Source: Bacillus cereus G9842
GTDB taxonomy: Bacteria; Bacillota; Bacilli; Bacillales; Bacillaceae_G
Assembly: GCF_000021305.1 (NCBI RefSeq)
Contig: NC_011772.1
Coordinates: 2,022,001 to 2,086,000, forward strand
Length of the DNA stretch: 64,000 nucleotides
Direction of reading: 5' to 3'
The notes beneath the pieces are model-generated. The model saw only the letters and a list, made by a program, of their open reading frames with translations, made no database searches and was not told the origin of the DNA. The stretch's first letter is position 1. Each line of letters opens with the position of its first letter. Of this stretch, positions 24,574 to 34,200 are shown piece by piece. A program made the position numbers and the translations under genes.

Positions 24574-25701
24574 GTGAAGATTAAAGCAATTGAACCGACG
24601 CCAAGTCCAAATACAATGAAAGTTATTTTGAATGAAGTATTACCATCAGGAGCGCGTAATAATTATACTAATGAAAATAAAGAACAAGCACCAATGCAAG
24701 TGCAAGAAATTTTGAAAATTGAAGGCATTAAAGGTGTGTATCATGTAGCCGACTTTTTAGCAGTGGAGCGAAATGCGAAGTATGACTGGAAAGTTTTATT
24801 ACAACAAGTTCGTGCTGTTTTCGGCGAAGAAGTATTGGAAGAAAGTGAAGAACAACAACTTGCTCATTTTGGAGAAGTGAAAGTGTTTGTTCAAATGTTC
24901 TTTACAATTCCAATGCAAGTAAAGTTAACAGATGGAACGACGGAAGAACGTGTTGGTTTACCAGATCGTTTTAAAGAATCAATTATGAAAGTGCAAATGT
25001 CTGCACCAAACGTTGTAAAAGAGCGTAAATGGGTAGAACAAAGTACACGTTACGGTAATTTTGAAGAAATCGGGAAAGAAGTAGTGGAAGAGATTGTTGC
25101 TGCTTATTCAGAAGAACGTATAAATGAAACGGTTAAAGAATTATTAAATCAAGCAGGTGCTGTTGAAGTAACGATTCAAAAGCGTGAGCCATATAAAGTA
25201 ACAGAAGAGATGATGAAAGATTCTGACTGGAAAAACCGTTTTGCAGCATTAGAACAAATGGATCCTACTGAAGAAGATATTCCAGTGTTGAAGATGGCGT
25301 TAGATGATGAAAAAGTTTCAATACGCCGCTTAGCAACAGCGTATTTAGGTATGGTAAAAGGTGATGAAGTATTACCGTTATTATATAAAGCGTTGTTAGA
25401 TCGCTCTGTAAGTGTTCGCCGTACTGCAGGAGATTGTTTATCAGATGTAGGTGATCCGGCAGCGATGTTCGTTATGATTAAATCTCTGAAAGATCCAAGC
25501 AAATTAGTACGCTGGCGTGCAGCGATGTTCTTATTTGAACTTGGAGATGAAAGTGCGATTCCAGCATTAAAAGCAGCGCAAGATGATCCAGAGTTTGAAG
25601 TAGCGATGCAAGCACGTCTAGCATTAGAGCGTATTGAAGGCGGAGAAGAAGCAAAAGGTTCTGTATGGAAACAAATGACGGAGTCACGTAAAGGGGAATA
25701 A
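24574..25701 (+). CDS. Conserved virulence factor C family protein (YpgR/CvfC)
   Basis: This 375-residue protein begins with a NifU-N/Scaffold-like domain (IKAIEPTPSPNTMKVILNEV ... GIKGVYHVADFLAVERN), a middle domain, and C-terminal HEAT-like repeats (ALDDEKVSIRRLATAYLGMV, LLDRSVSVRRTAGDCLSDVG, LKDPSKLVRWRAAMFLFELG). It corresponds to B. subtilis YpgR and S. aureus CvfC, implicated in virulence gene expression; the biochemical role is unknown. Start is GTG, preceded by AAAGGAGAG. It is 3 bases ahead of the DCC gene, so probably co-transcribed. Confidence 0.85.
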   Translation: MKIKAIEPTPSPNTMKVILNEVLPSGARNNYTNENKEQAPMQVQEILKIEGIKGVYHVADFLAVERNAKYDWKVLLQQVRAVFGEEVLEESEEQQLAHFGEVKVFVQMFFTIPMQVKLTDGTTEERVGLPDRFKESIMKVQMSAPNVVKERKWVEQSTRYGNFEEIGKEVVEEIVAAYSEERINETVKELLNQAGAVEVTIQKREPYKVTEEMMKDSDWKNRFAALEQMDPTEEDIPVLKMALDDEKVSIRRLATAYLGMVKGDEVLPLLYKALLDRSVSVRRTAGDCLSDVGDPAAMFVMIKSLKDPSKLVRWRAAMFLFELGDESAIPALKAAQDDPEFEVAMQARLALERIEGGEEAKGSVWKQMTESRKGE

Positions 25702-25704
25702 TGT

Positions 25705-26088
25705 ATGATTGTTTTCTATGATAGTTGGTGTCCGATGTGTACGGCCGTTGCAGAACGTACGAAAAAATTAGATAAAAAGGGTAAGATGAAATTTGTTTCA
25801 TTTCGAAATGAAGATGTAGTTGAGAAGTATGAGCTTTCTCAAGAACTACAAAGTAAGATGGAACAAAGACTGTATATTTTTAAAAATAATAAGTGGTATG
25901 ACGGTATTCAGAGCATAGATGTATTAGCAAAGGCCGTTCCATCTTATTGGTTTGCAGTTCCTTTTATAAAGCTATCTATCGTACTTGGTTTTGGAAGTAA
26001 AGTATACGATTATATCGCTAATAATAGAAAACTTGTTCCAGTGGGACATTGCCGCGGTGGGGTTTGTGAAATCCCTACAAAAAAATGA
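25705..26088 (+). CDS. DCC1-like (DUF393) thiol-disulfide oxidoreductase
   Basis: This 127-residue thioredoxin-fold protein has a CxxC motif (Cys9-Cys12 in FYDSWCPMCTAV) where the family name-giving DxxCxxC pattern occurs, a helical WFAVPFIKLSIVLGFGSKVY region and a C-terminal GHCRGGVCEIP with two more cysteines. It probably acts in redox of protein thiols. It directly follows the YpgR gene and precedes a bacilliredoxin, forming a small redox-related cluster. Confidence 0.85.
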   Translation: MIVFYDSWCPMCTAVAERTKKLDKKGKMKFVSFRNEDVVEKYELSQELQSKMEQRLYIFKNNKWYDGIQSIDVLAKAVPSYWFAVPFIKLSIVLGFGSKVYDYIANNRKLVPVGHCRGGVCEIPTKK

Positions 26089-26171
26089 AATCATCGTTAT
26101 CTTTCTTTTGCACCTATTAATAGAGCGTGATATGATGAATTTGGAATGAAAGTTGAAGGAGAGATTACAAG

Positions 26172-26606
26172 ATGTCAAATGCTTATGAAGAATACATGCG
26201 CCAAATGGTAATCCCAATGCGCCAAGAGTTAGTGCGTTCTGGGTTTGAAGAGTTAACTACAGAAGAAGCTGTAACAGAATTTATGGAAAATACATCAGGT
26301 ACAACTTTAGTAGTTGTAAACTCTGTTTGTGGTTGTGCAGCTGGTTTAGCACGTCCATCAGCAGGTCAAGCGGTTGTTCGTGCTGAAAAACAACCTGATC
26401 ATCTTGTAACTGTATTCGCAGGTCAAGATAAAGATGCTACCGCAAAAATGCGTGAATACTTCGGAGAAATCCCTCCATCTTCACCATCTATGGCATTATT
26501 AAATGGAAAAGAAGTTGTTCACTTCATTCACCGTCATGAAATTGAAGGTGCAACTATGGACGAAATTATTACGAACTTAGAGCAAGCTTTCGAAAAGAAT
26601 TGCTAA
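26172..26606 (+). CDS. brxA: Bacilliredoxin
   Basis: This 144-residue thioredoxin-like protein removes bacillithiol from S-bacillithiolated proteins. The CxC active site (Cys53-Cys55) lies in VVVNSVCGCAAGLARP, and TVFAGQDKDATAKMREYF with PPSSPSMALLNGKEVV match B. subtilis YphP (BrxA) closely, as does the length. Cys53 is the nucleophile in the family. GGAG precedes the ATG. Confidence 0.93.
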   Translation: MSNAYEEYMRQMVIPMRQELVRSGFEELTTEEAVTEFMENTSGTTLVVVNSVCGCAAGLARPSAGQAVVRAEKQPDHLVTVFAGQDKDATAKMREYFGEIPPSSPSMALLNGKEVVHFIHRHEIEGATMDEIITNLEQAFEKNC

Positions 26607-26655
26607 AGAAGGGGGAGAGTAAATCTCCCTCTTTTCTTTATATAGAGGTGAAAGA

Positions 26656-27432
26656 ATGATAGTAACAACAGCAGGAAGAACAAATAAAGAAATGACAGCA
26701 TATGCAAAGGAGGTAGCAGAAGAATTAAATCGTTCTTTTATTTTACGTAATGATATACCAGTGCATAAATTACATGAGCAGTATGAACAAGATGTACTTG
26801 TCGTAGGAAAGAACCGATTAGCTATTTATCCGAAAGGTACGGAAGAATCATTTTTCTTTCATCCGAACTCAGCGATGTTTCGTGTGAAAAGGTTAATGCG
26901 TGGAGAGCACGATCCGTTTGTACAAGCTGCTAAATTAGAGAGCGGAATGACAGTGTTAGATTGTACGCTCGGTATGGCATCAGATAGTATTGTAGCTAGT
27001 TATGTTGTTGGTGAAAGTGGAACAGTAACAGGACTTGAAGGCAATGAATATATGGCTTATATCATGAAAAATGGTTTGAAAACATGGTCTTCATCTGTTT
27101 CTGAAATCGATGAAGCAATGCAAAGAATCCTAGTAAAGCAAACGGAGCATTTTTCATTTTTAGCGCAATGTGAAGACGATAGTTACGATGTCGTTTACCT
27201 TGATCCTATGTTTGAAGAAACTGTCATAGAATCTGACGGAATTAAAGGATTAAAACACTTCGCTTTGTATCATGATATTACTGATGAAACAATTGCGGAG
27301 GCGAAGCGAGTGGCGAGAAAGCGTGTCGTATTAAAAGATCATTTCCGTAGTTCTAGATTTGAAAAACACAATTTTCACGTATACAAAAGAAAAAGTGCTA
27401 AGTTTCACTTTGGTGTAATTGACCCTTGCTAA
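26656..27432 (+). CDS. Class I SAM-dependent methyltransferase (YpiP-like)
   Basis: This 258-residue protein has a degenerate N-terminal domain and a Rossmann methyltransferase fold with motif I as VLDCTLGMASDSIVASYVVG, the acidic residue in VTGLEGNEY, and a DVVYLDPMFEE motif IV where the 'DPPY/DPMF' tetrad suggests an RNA or DNA base amino-methyltransferase. It is an orthologue of B. subtilis YpiP, of unknown target. GAGGTG precedes the ATG. The T-box leader of argS begins 50 bases downstream. Confidence 0.85.
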   Translation: MIVTTAGRTNKEMTAYAKEVAEELNRSFILRNDIPVHKLHEQYEQDVLVVGKNRLAIYPKGTEESFFFHPNSAMFRVKRLMRGEHDPFVQAAKLESGMTVLDCTLGMASDSIVASYVVGESGTVTGLEGNEYMAYIMKNGLKTWSSSVSEIDEAMQRILVKQTEHFSFLAQCEDDSYDVVYLDPMFEETVIESDGIKGLKHFALYHDITDETIAEAKRVARKRVVLKDHFRSSRFEKHNFHVYKRKSAKFHFGVIDPC

Positions 27433-27453
27433 TTGTTTGAAAAGATGTATAAT
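27426..27453 (+). promoter_or_regulatory. Probable promoter of the argS T-box transcript
   Basis: TTGCTA (27426-27431) and a perfect TATAAT (27448-27453) are spaced 16 bp apart, ending about 30 bases before the T-box leader starts. Confidence 0.6.
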
Positions 27454-27483
27454 AAGCAATAATTAATTAAATATACTGTCTGT

Positions 27484-27706
27484 GATGAAGAGAGTAGTCT
27501 TTTTTAGAAGGAAAGCGAGCTGGGGATGGTGTGAGCCTAGTACGGAAGAAAAAGATGAAGCGCACTTCGGAGATGCTTCTTGAACGAATAGTAGAGAAAG
27601 CCGAGGCCCCCTGTCCTCGTTATAAACGGGAAAGTGGTTCGTAACGAACAACAAGGGTGGTACCACGGGTTAAAACTCGTCTCTTTTTTAGAGACGAGTT
27701 TTTTGT
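27484..27706 (+). promoter_or_regulatory. T-box riboswitch (tRNA-Arg, specifier CGC)
   Basis: Stem I has the GCTGGGGATGGTGTGAGCC apical segment; the specifier is read as CGC at 27561-27563 in GAAG-CGC-ACTTCGGAG, in register with the other three leaders. The T-box AGGGTGGTACCACGG occupies 27654-27668, followed by the terminator stem AACTCGTCTC/GAGACGAGTT and a T-run. Uncharged tRNA-Arg would switch to the antiterminator and allow argS transcription. Confidence 0.93.
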
Positions 27707-27732
27707 GTTTTAAAAAATAAGGAGGTTAAATC

Positions 27733-29421
27733 ATGGATTATAAAATGCAGTTTGCGGAAAGTTTATCTAATATTTTCACGAATGAACTAACGCAAAAACA
27801 AATTTTAGATTTAATTGAAACACCGAAACAAGATGAATTTGGAGATGCAGCGTTCCCATGCTTTTCATTAGCAAAGAAATACAAAAAAGCACCAGCTATT
27901 ATCGCAAAGGAAGTTGCTGAGAAATTAAATAATCCGTTTTTTATGAAAGTAGAAGCCGTTGGTCCTTATGTAAATGTATTTTTCAATCGTGAAACTGTAA
28001 GTGATGCAGTATTAAAAACAGTTTTAGCGGAGAAAGAAGAGTTCGGTCAAAACCACTTTGGCTGTGAAAAAACAGTAGTAATTGATTATTCCTCTCCTAA
28101 TATCGCGAAACCTTTTTCGATGGGGCATTTACGTTCTACAATGATAGGAAATTCGCTGAAACATATCGCTGAAAAATGTGGCTATGAAGTTGTAGGGATT
28201 AATTATATAGGAGATTGGGGAACACAGTTTGGAAAGTTAATTACGGCTTATAAAAAATGGGGAAATGAAGCAGTAGTTAAAGAAGATCCAATACGTGAGC
28301 TATTTAAGTTATATGTCCAATTCCATGAAGAGGTAAAAGACGACGAAGAACTAGAAGAAGAAGGACGTGCTTGGTTTAAGAAATTAGAAGAAGGTGATGA
28401 AGAAGCGGTAGAGCTTTGGAATTGGTTCCGTCATGAGTCCCTTAAAGAATTTTCTCGCATTTATGAACTTCTCGGCGTAGAATTTACTAATTTTCAGGGA
28501 GAAGCATTTTATAATAATTTAATGGAAGATTTTATTGGGATTTTAGAAGAACATGAGTTGCTTGAAGAATCAGAAGGTGCATTAGTCGTTAATTTAGAAG
28601 AAGAAGGAATGCCGCCTTGCTTAATTAGAAAATCAGATGGTGCGACGATTTATGCAACGCGTGACTTAACGGCAGCTTTATATCGTCAAAACACTTATGG
28701 GTTTGATAAAGCGTTATATGTTGTTGGTCCAGAACAAAGCTTACATTTCAATCAATTTTTCACCGTATTAAAAAAACTTGGCTATACTTGGGTTGATGGT
28801 ATGGAACACGTACCGTTTGGCTTCATTTTAAAAGATGGTAAGAAAATGTCGACACGTAAAGGAAGAGTTATTTTACTTGAAGAAGTACTCGAAGAAGCAA
28901 TCGAACTTGCAAAACAAAATATTGAAGAGAAAAATCCAAACTTAAAACAAAAAGAAGTAGTAGCAAAGCAAGTCGGTGTTGGTGCAGTCATCTTCCACGA
29001 TTTAAAAAATGAGCGTATGCACAATATTGAATTCTCATTAGAAAACATGCTGAAATTTGAAGGAGAAACAGGCCCGTACGTACAGTACACACATGCACGT
29101 GCTTGTTCTATTTTAAGAAAAGAAAGTGTAGAATTTGAAACATGTACATTTGCTTTAAAAGACGATCATAGCTGGAGTGTCGTAAAATTACTAAATAAAT
29201 TCCCGCAAATAATTGAAGCAGCTTTCAATAAAAATGAGCCATCGATTATTTCGAAATATGTATTAGATGTAGCACAATCATTCAATAAATATTACGGTAA
29301 TGTTCGTATATTAGAAGAGAGCAAAGAAAAAGACAGCAGACTCGCATTGGTTTATGCTGTGACGGTTGTATTAAAAGAAGGCTTACGTTTACTTGGGGTG
29401 GAGGCACCTGAGGAAATGTAA
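27733..29421 (+). CDS. argS: Arginyl-tRNA synthetase, T-box-regulated copy
   Basis: This 562-residue class I synthetase charges tRNA-Arg. It has the ArgRS N-terminal domain, the HIGH-equivalent in PNIAKPFSMGHLRSTMIG (here SMGH), the INYIGDWGTQFGKL block, KKMSTRKG in place of KMSKS, and the C-terminal anticodon domain with PYVQYTHARACSILRK. B. cereus-group genomes often carry a second ArgRS besides the housekeeping one; control by a T-box suggests this is the inducible copy. GGAGG precedes the ATG. Confidence 0.92.
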   Translation: MDYKMQFAESLSNIFTNELTQKQILDLIETPKQDEFGDAAFPCFSLAKKYKKAPAIIAKEVAEKLNNPFFMKVEAVGPYVNVFFNRETVSDAVLKTVLAEKEEFGQNHFGCEKTVVIDYSSPNIAKPFSMGHLRSTMIGNSLKHIAEKCGYEVVGINYIGDWGTQFGKLITAYKKWGNEAVVKEDPIRELFKLYVQFHEEVKDDEELEEEGRAWFKKLEEGDEEAVELWNWFRHESLKEFSRIYELLGVEFTNFQGEAFYNNLMEDFIGILEEHELLEESEGALVVNLEEEGMPPCLIRKSDGATIYATRDLTAALYRQNTYGFDKALYVVGPEQSLHFNQFFTVLKKLGYTWVDGMEHVPFGFILKDGKKMSTRKGRVILLEEVLEEAIELAKQNIEEKNPNLKQKEVVAKQVGVGAVIFHDLKNERMHNIEFSLENMLKFEGETGPYVQYTHARACSILRKESVEFETCTFALKDDHSWSVVKLLNKFPQIIEAAFNKNEPSIISKYVLDVAQSFNKYYGNVRILEESKEKDSRLALVYAVTVVLKEGLRLLGVEAPEEM

Positions 29422-29436
29422 CATAGTAGTAAACTG

Positions 29437-29473
29437 ACAAACTGGGTCTAGTATAAACCTGGTTTGTTTTTTT
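29437..29473 (+). terminator. Terminator of argS
   Basis: The stem ACAAACTGGGT/ACCTGGTTTGT is followed by seven T residues. Confidence 0.85.
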
Positions 29474-29533
29474 ATTGGATATATATTTTTTTTGCAAAAT
29501 CAATTAAAATCTTTTTAGAGAGGGTGATTCATA

Positions 29534-29863
29534 TTGATTCGAACTTTTATTTTACAAATTCCTTGTCATAGAAGATTAGATAGGAGTTTTTTTAAACTAC
29601 AAAAGTACATACCTTTATGTGCGCGTTGTACAGGCATGCTTATTGGTATTTTAATGTTTCCAATTTATTTTTATATGACACCTTCATTTCTTTTGGCAAT
29701 CATACTATCATTTTTCGCTCAAATGCCGTTACTTATCGATGGGTTCACCCAAAAGTGGAAATGGAGAAGTAGCTCAAATTTGCTAAGAATAACTACTGGT
29801 GTATTAAGCGGTAATGGTATGGGATTATTCATTTCCTCTAGTGTTATATGGATATTATCTTAA
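29534..29863 (+). CDS. DUF2085 membrane protein
   Basis: This 109-residue protein has the DUF2085 signature CHRRLDRSFF ... IPLCARCTGMLIGI near the N-terminus, with the conserved cysteines and Arg, and three hydrophobic helices. Start is TTG, preceded by AGAGGGTG. Function is unknown; the paired Cys-x-x-Cys motif suggests metal or thiol chemistry at the membrane. It lies 29 bases from a second small membrane protein, with which it is probably co-transcribed. Confidence 0.8.
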   Translation: MIRTFILQIPCHRRLDRSFFKLQKYIPLCARCTGMLIGILMFPIYFYMTPSFLLAIILSFFAQMPLLIDGFTQKWKWRSSSNLLRITTGVLSGNGMGLFISSSVIWILS

Positions 29864-29892
29864 GATATATAGTAATGGAGGTATTTACATAG

Positions 29893-30111
29893 ATGTTCTG
29901 GATTTATTTAATTCTAATTTTTATTTCAGGCGGAAGTGGAATTGGTTTTATGACTCAAAATAAGTATACAGAAGCAATAATAGCTTTTGTTATTTGTATA
30001 CTATTGTTTGGGCCACTGTATTATTATCTTAAAAGAAACAAAAGAAAGAGAAAAGCAGATTGTGACGATTTAGACTGTACGGATTGTTTTGATTGTGATT
30101 GTACTTGTTAA
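29893..30111 (+). CDS. Small membrane protein with Cys/Asp-rich tail
   Basis: This 72-residue protein has two transmembrane helices (FWIYLILIFISGGSGIGFM and AIIAFVICILLFGPLYYY) separated by NKYTEA, then a basic patch (KRNKRKRK) and a tail with six Cys and six Asp residues in DCDDLDCTDCFDCDCTC. The basic stop-transfer sequence puts the Cys/Asp tail in the cytoplasm. This tail could bind metal. It follows the DUF2085 gene. No family is recognised. Confidence 0.7.
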   Translation: MFWIYLILIFISGGSGIGFMTQNKYTEAIIAFVICILLFGPLYYYLKRNKRKRKADCDDLDCTDCFDCDCTC

Positions 30112-30126
30112 ATTTTTCTTCCAAAT

Positions 30127-30167
30127 AAAAAGCTAGTGTATTATTAAAAATACACTAGCTTTTTTGC
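30127..30167 (+). terminator. Rho-independent terminator
   Basis: AAAAAGCTAGTGTATT pairs with the mirror arm AATACACTAGCTTTTTT across a short loop. Confidence 0.88.
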
Positions 30168-30222
30168 TTTGAAATTTTAAGAAAAGTGTAGGAATACGGC
30201 TATTATATAGAGAACTTTAGTT

Positions 30223-30714
30223 TTGTATATAAAAGGAGGCGGGAAAATAATCTGTTTTGAACCACATTGGATTTCTAATATGGCTTCTTATTTACTAGAT
30301 GGGGAGAAACAATCGGAATTTATTCAGCTAGGTGTTTTGCAGAAATTATTTGAAAGTGATACGCAAAGAAATGGTAAAGATGGCAATATAGGCATGAAAA
30401 TACCGATATATTTAAGTGAATTAGGTGTGAAAAATATTGAATGTAGAGTAAGCGATAAAGTGAACTTTTTAGATTCAAATATGCATCACAATGATAAAAA
30501 CGATTTGTATCAATCATTAAAAGAAGAGGGGATTGCAGGTGATCCGGGTGATAAGCAACAATTTGTAGAACGTTTAATAGCCAGAGGATTAACATATGAT
30601 AATGCGCTAGCTCAATATGAAGCTGCACTACGATTTTTTAAGGCATTTCATCTTCATTCTTTTTTAGTATATGCTCCGAATATGAAAATTACATTTGGTG
30701 AAATAGAATGTTGA
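30223..30714 (+). pseudogene. C-terminal fragment of a SAM-dependent methyltransferase
   Basis: The 163-codon frame opens at TTG with IKGGGKIICFEPHWISN, which in class I methyltransferases is the strand-5 region after 'LKPGG' and normally lies beyond residue 100. The SAM-binding half (motifs I-III) is missing; an in-frame TAG precedes the frame. The rest (SEFIQLGVLQKLFESDTQRN ... YDNALAQYEAALRFFKAF) is undamaged. A chance AGGAGGCGGG lies at the front of the fragment. It is most simply a deletion remnant. Confidence 0.6.
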
Positions 30715-30977
30715 AAGATAGTGATTTATTAAGGAGTGCTACCTTCAATATATGGAACCATGATAGTCTTTGGTTGGAGAGATTAGAAGCTATTTGTGAG
30801 GAAATTCGAACTATTTCTCCACATATTCTTGCTCTACAGGAGGTTAGAAGTTGTGTTAATTTGAATTCAAAGAAAAATGTTGCACAGTATATAGCGGGTC
30901 AAATAGGGTATCCGTTTTGTATATTTAAGGAGTACCCTGATTTAATGAATGAGAAAAATGTCATTTTTTGTTGGTAA
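30708..30977 (+). pseudogene. N-terminal fragment of an endonuclease/exonuclease/phosphatase-family protein
   Basis: The 89-codon frame starts with its own ATG overlapping the end of the methyltransferase fragment. It reads LRSATFNIWNHDSLWLERLE ... ISPHILALQEVRS, giving the Asn and Glu of the EEP metal site (TFNIW, LQEVR). The family is about 250 residues, so roughly two thirds is missing. The break is followed within 20 bases by tandem 20-bp repeats, a plausible deletion point. Confidence 0.65.
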
Positions 30978-30995
30978 GTCGATATTCACCGTATA

Positions 30996-31075
30996 ATCGC
31001 TGATATATCTTGAAAATCGCCGATATATTTTAAGAATCGCTGATATATTTAAATTATCGCCGGTATAATTTCATG
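30996..31075. repeat. Four tandem 20-bp repeats (ATCGCYGATATAT core)
   Basis: Units begin at exactly 30996, 31016, 31036 and 31056, each opening ATCGC(T/C)G(A/G)TAT. A weaker copy may precede them from about 30976. There are no spacers, so it is not a CRISPR array. Confidence 0.85.
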
Positions 31076-31294
31076 TACTGTTTTTAACTGACAAAAGATA
31101 GGATACACATGTTACGTTATTCTATATAATCAAACAAAATACAGAGAAAAACAATCATTTTTACTATATTTTGTTATAAATTTGAATAATATTAATTAAT
31201 ACCATCCATTATAAGAGATTTTAGTTGAATACATACTATATGGTGTGTAAAATCTAAGCAAGTAGCAGTATAAATATAAATTCGAGGTGAATGC

Positions 31295-34200
31295 ATGCTA
31301 GATTTTAAGCAGTTAGAAACTTGTTTGAAAGATAAGAGATTTGTAGACGGATTACAGGAAATAAATAATGAAATTGCATATATAAAAGAAACGAATACTT
31401 TATCCTATGTGAAGAATTGGCTTGCCAATATTCCTTCGCATAAGGAGTTTGATATATTAATTCGCCTTACTGATGAAGGGCTTATGCACCAATACAGTTC
31501 ATTTCTCATTCGCTACGCTTATAAAAAATTCCCAAATATGAGAACGCTCTCTTTATATTGTGATGAGTTAATTGATGAGCGAAAAATTCTTGAAGCAGAG
31601 CAGTTGTTAAAATCTTCTTTAGAAGAGTTAGGTAAAGAAGAAATAGATGCAGATTTTTTAGCGAAAACATATTTTACGTTAGTACGATGTCTTTTAGAAA
31701 TGAAACGAAACGAAGAAGCGCTAATGTATATGAAAAAAGCAGAGGAGTACAGTACACGTGCAGTCTTTGATAAATGGGGCTACGTTTATATGCATACAGG
31801 TGAATGGGAGAAAGCGGAAGAACAATTTATTGCTGGCATACAGCATGAAGATTGTGAAGAGTTATCTACCTATTTATTATCACAATTGTATGCGAATAAA
31901 GGGGAACAAAAACGTGCAATACAGTTAATTGATGATGCGATTGTAAAGTTTCCACAAGTACCATATTTTCATTTTGAGAAGGTAAAGTATTTATTAGATT
32001 TAGAGCAATATGAAGAAATGTTAGCGGTAATAGATAACATAAATACTCAGCTGCCATATCATGCCTATAATACTTACTTTGTACATTTACGTGCAGAAGC
32101 GTTGTACAAAATGAATAAGTTTGCAGATTTACAAAAGCTATTAAGAGAAGAAAAGAGTTTAAAAGAATCTTTATATCATAATTTAGAAAAAAATCCGGAT
32201 GGAAAAAAGGTTCACTTGCCGATAGTTCCTATTGTACAAAAGGATAATTATTGTGTTCCGACAAGTTTAGAGATGATGTTGCGTATATGGGGAGAGAAAC
32301 GTACACAAGATGAAATAGCAGAGTTTATTTTTGATATGACAGGTTCGAAGTTTTCAGATACTGTTTCTTATTTAGAAGAATTAGGTTATGAATATCGTTA
32401 TTTTAAAGGGAATGAAGAGAATTATAAGAGACTGATTGACGAAGGAATTCCTGTTTTATTAAGTATAGATATTGAGCATGCTTCACACGTACAAGTTCTA
32501 TCTGGATATGATGATACATTGCAAGCTTTCTATGTTCAAGATCCAAACTTTATAGAACCAGTTCTTGTGGAATATAGTAAATTACAAGAAAAATATCGTT
32601 ATACAGGCTGTTTAGCAATCACGTTTGTTCCGAAAGAAAAGAAGGAGCAACTAGCGTTTCTAAGTGAAGAAGAAAATCGTTATTTTAAATCTATTTTTTC
32701 TCTTACGGATCATTTAGATGAACATGACAAAGAGGGAATTAGTAACTTAGTACAATTTTTAAAAGAAACGAGTGATAATCCAAATACGTGGTTATATACG
32801 ATAAAGCACTTAGATGTTGAAGTAGATAAAGAATTTATTTTATATTGTATCGATAAGTTAATGGAAAAGTTTCCGAACTCGGACTTTGTTAAATTGCATG
32901 GTGCACAGTGTTTTATTCGTCTTCAGGAAGTAGACAAAGCCGAGCAAATGCTGACAAGCGTTGAGAAGAAAAATAATCGTGCATTATATCATTTGATAAA
33001 TGGAAGATATGCTTTTGAGCAGGAAAGTTATATAGAAGCAATTTCAAGCTTTCGTTCATCGTTACAATTAGACGCAGATCAGCCTATTGCTTGGAGTTTT
33101 CTCGCTTTATCCTATATGTATATTGATCAATCTGAAAAAGCATTGCAATACTCTCAAGTTGCGTTAGAGCGTAGTCCTGAAAGGTTTACTTTAACGAATC
33201 ACGGTATAATATTAATAGATTTAGAAAGATATGAAGAAGCATATGAAATCTTTAATGACTTGTTAAAAGAATATAAATATGAAGCACATGTATGGTATGA
33301 ACGAGCGAGATGTGCACATCAACTAGGAAAATTATATTTAGCAATAAAAGGGCTTAAAGTAGCGATTCATTTGGATAGTAATGCACCTTACATTTATACA
33401 AAACTTTCGGAAATATACGAATCTGATTTGAAGGATGAGGAAAGTACGAAAGAAATTTTATTAAACGGTATTGAGAATTGTGATGATAAAGCATCTCTTT
33501 ACGTAAAATTAGGTGACTATCATTTTCAAAATGATAGCTTGGAAGAAGCAGAAGTATTGTATAATCGTGCTTTAGAAGAAAATGATGAGGATGTTTATTC
33601 TCACTTCGGACTTACACAAGTTTATATGGCAAGAGAACAATACAAGGAAGCAAAAGAATATATTCTTGGTCTTGAGAAGCAAATTGAAAAGAGCCAAGAT
33701 TTCCTCATGAATGCAGGAATGGTTTTATGGGATGCTGAAATTGAACTTGGTGGAAATGAAGAAGGGTTTAAAGTAGCGCTATCTAAGTTAGAAAATGGTA
33801 TAAAGAAAAGTGATTATAATGTAGCAAGTGCGTTAGATGAATATGTGAATCGAATTAAAGGAACGGAATTTGTACAACGAGGTATAGCGTTTTTAAGAAC
33901 GTTACACAAAGAAAGAAATGAAGTAAGTGAGTACGGTTGTTATGCAGGTATTTTATATGAATCTATTGGACAGTACGGCCAAGCGATGAAAAGATATAGT
34001 AAGGCGATAGAACAAAAGGAAACGGCATTACCGTATTACCGAATTGGTGAAACACTTATGGCATTAGGACAATTGACGGAAGCAAAACAAGCGTATGAAA
34101 CATGTTTAGAGCTTGATGGGAATTTCGTAGGTGTACATTTACAGCTTGCGGAAATATACGAAAAAGAAGAAAACCGTTTTAAAGAACAAAGTCATATGGT

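Noticed and set aside
30996..31075. Four regularly spaced repeats as a mini-CRISPR
   Set aside because: The 20-bp period leaves no room for spacers, and units run directly into each other.
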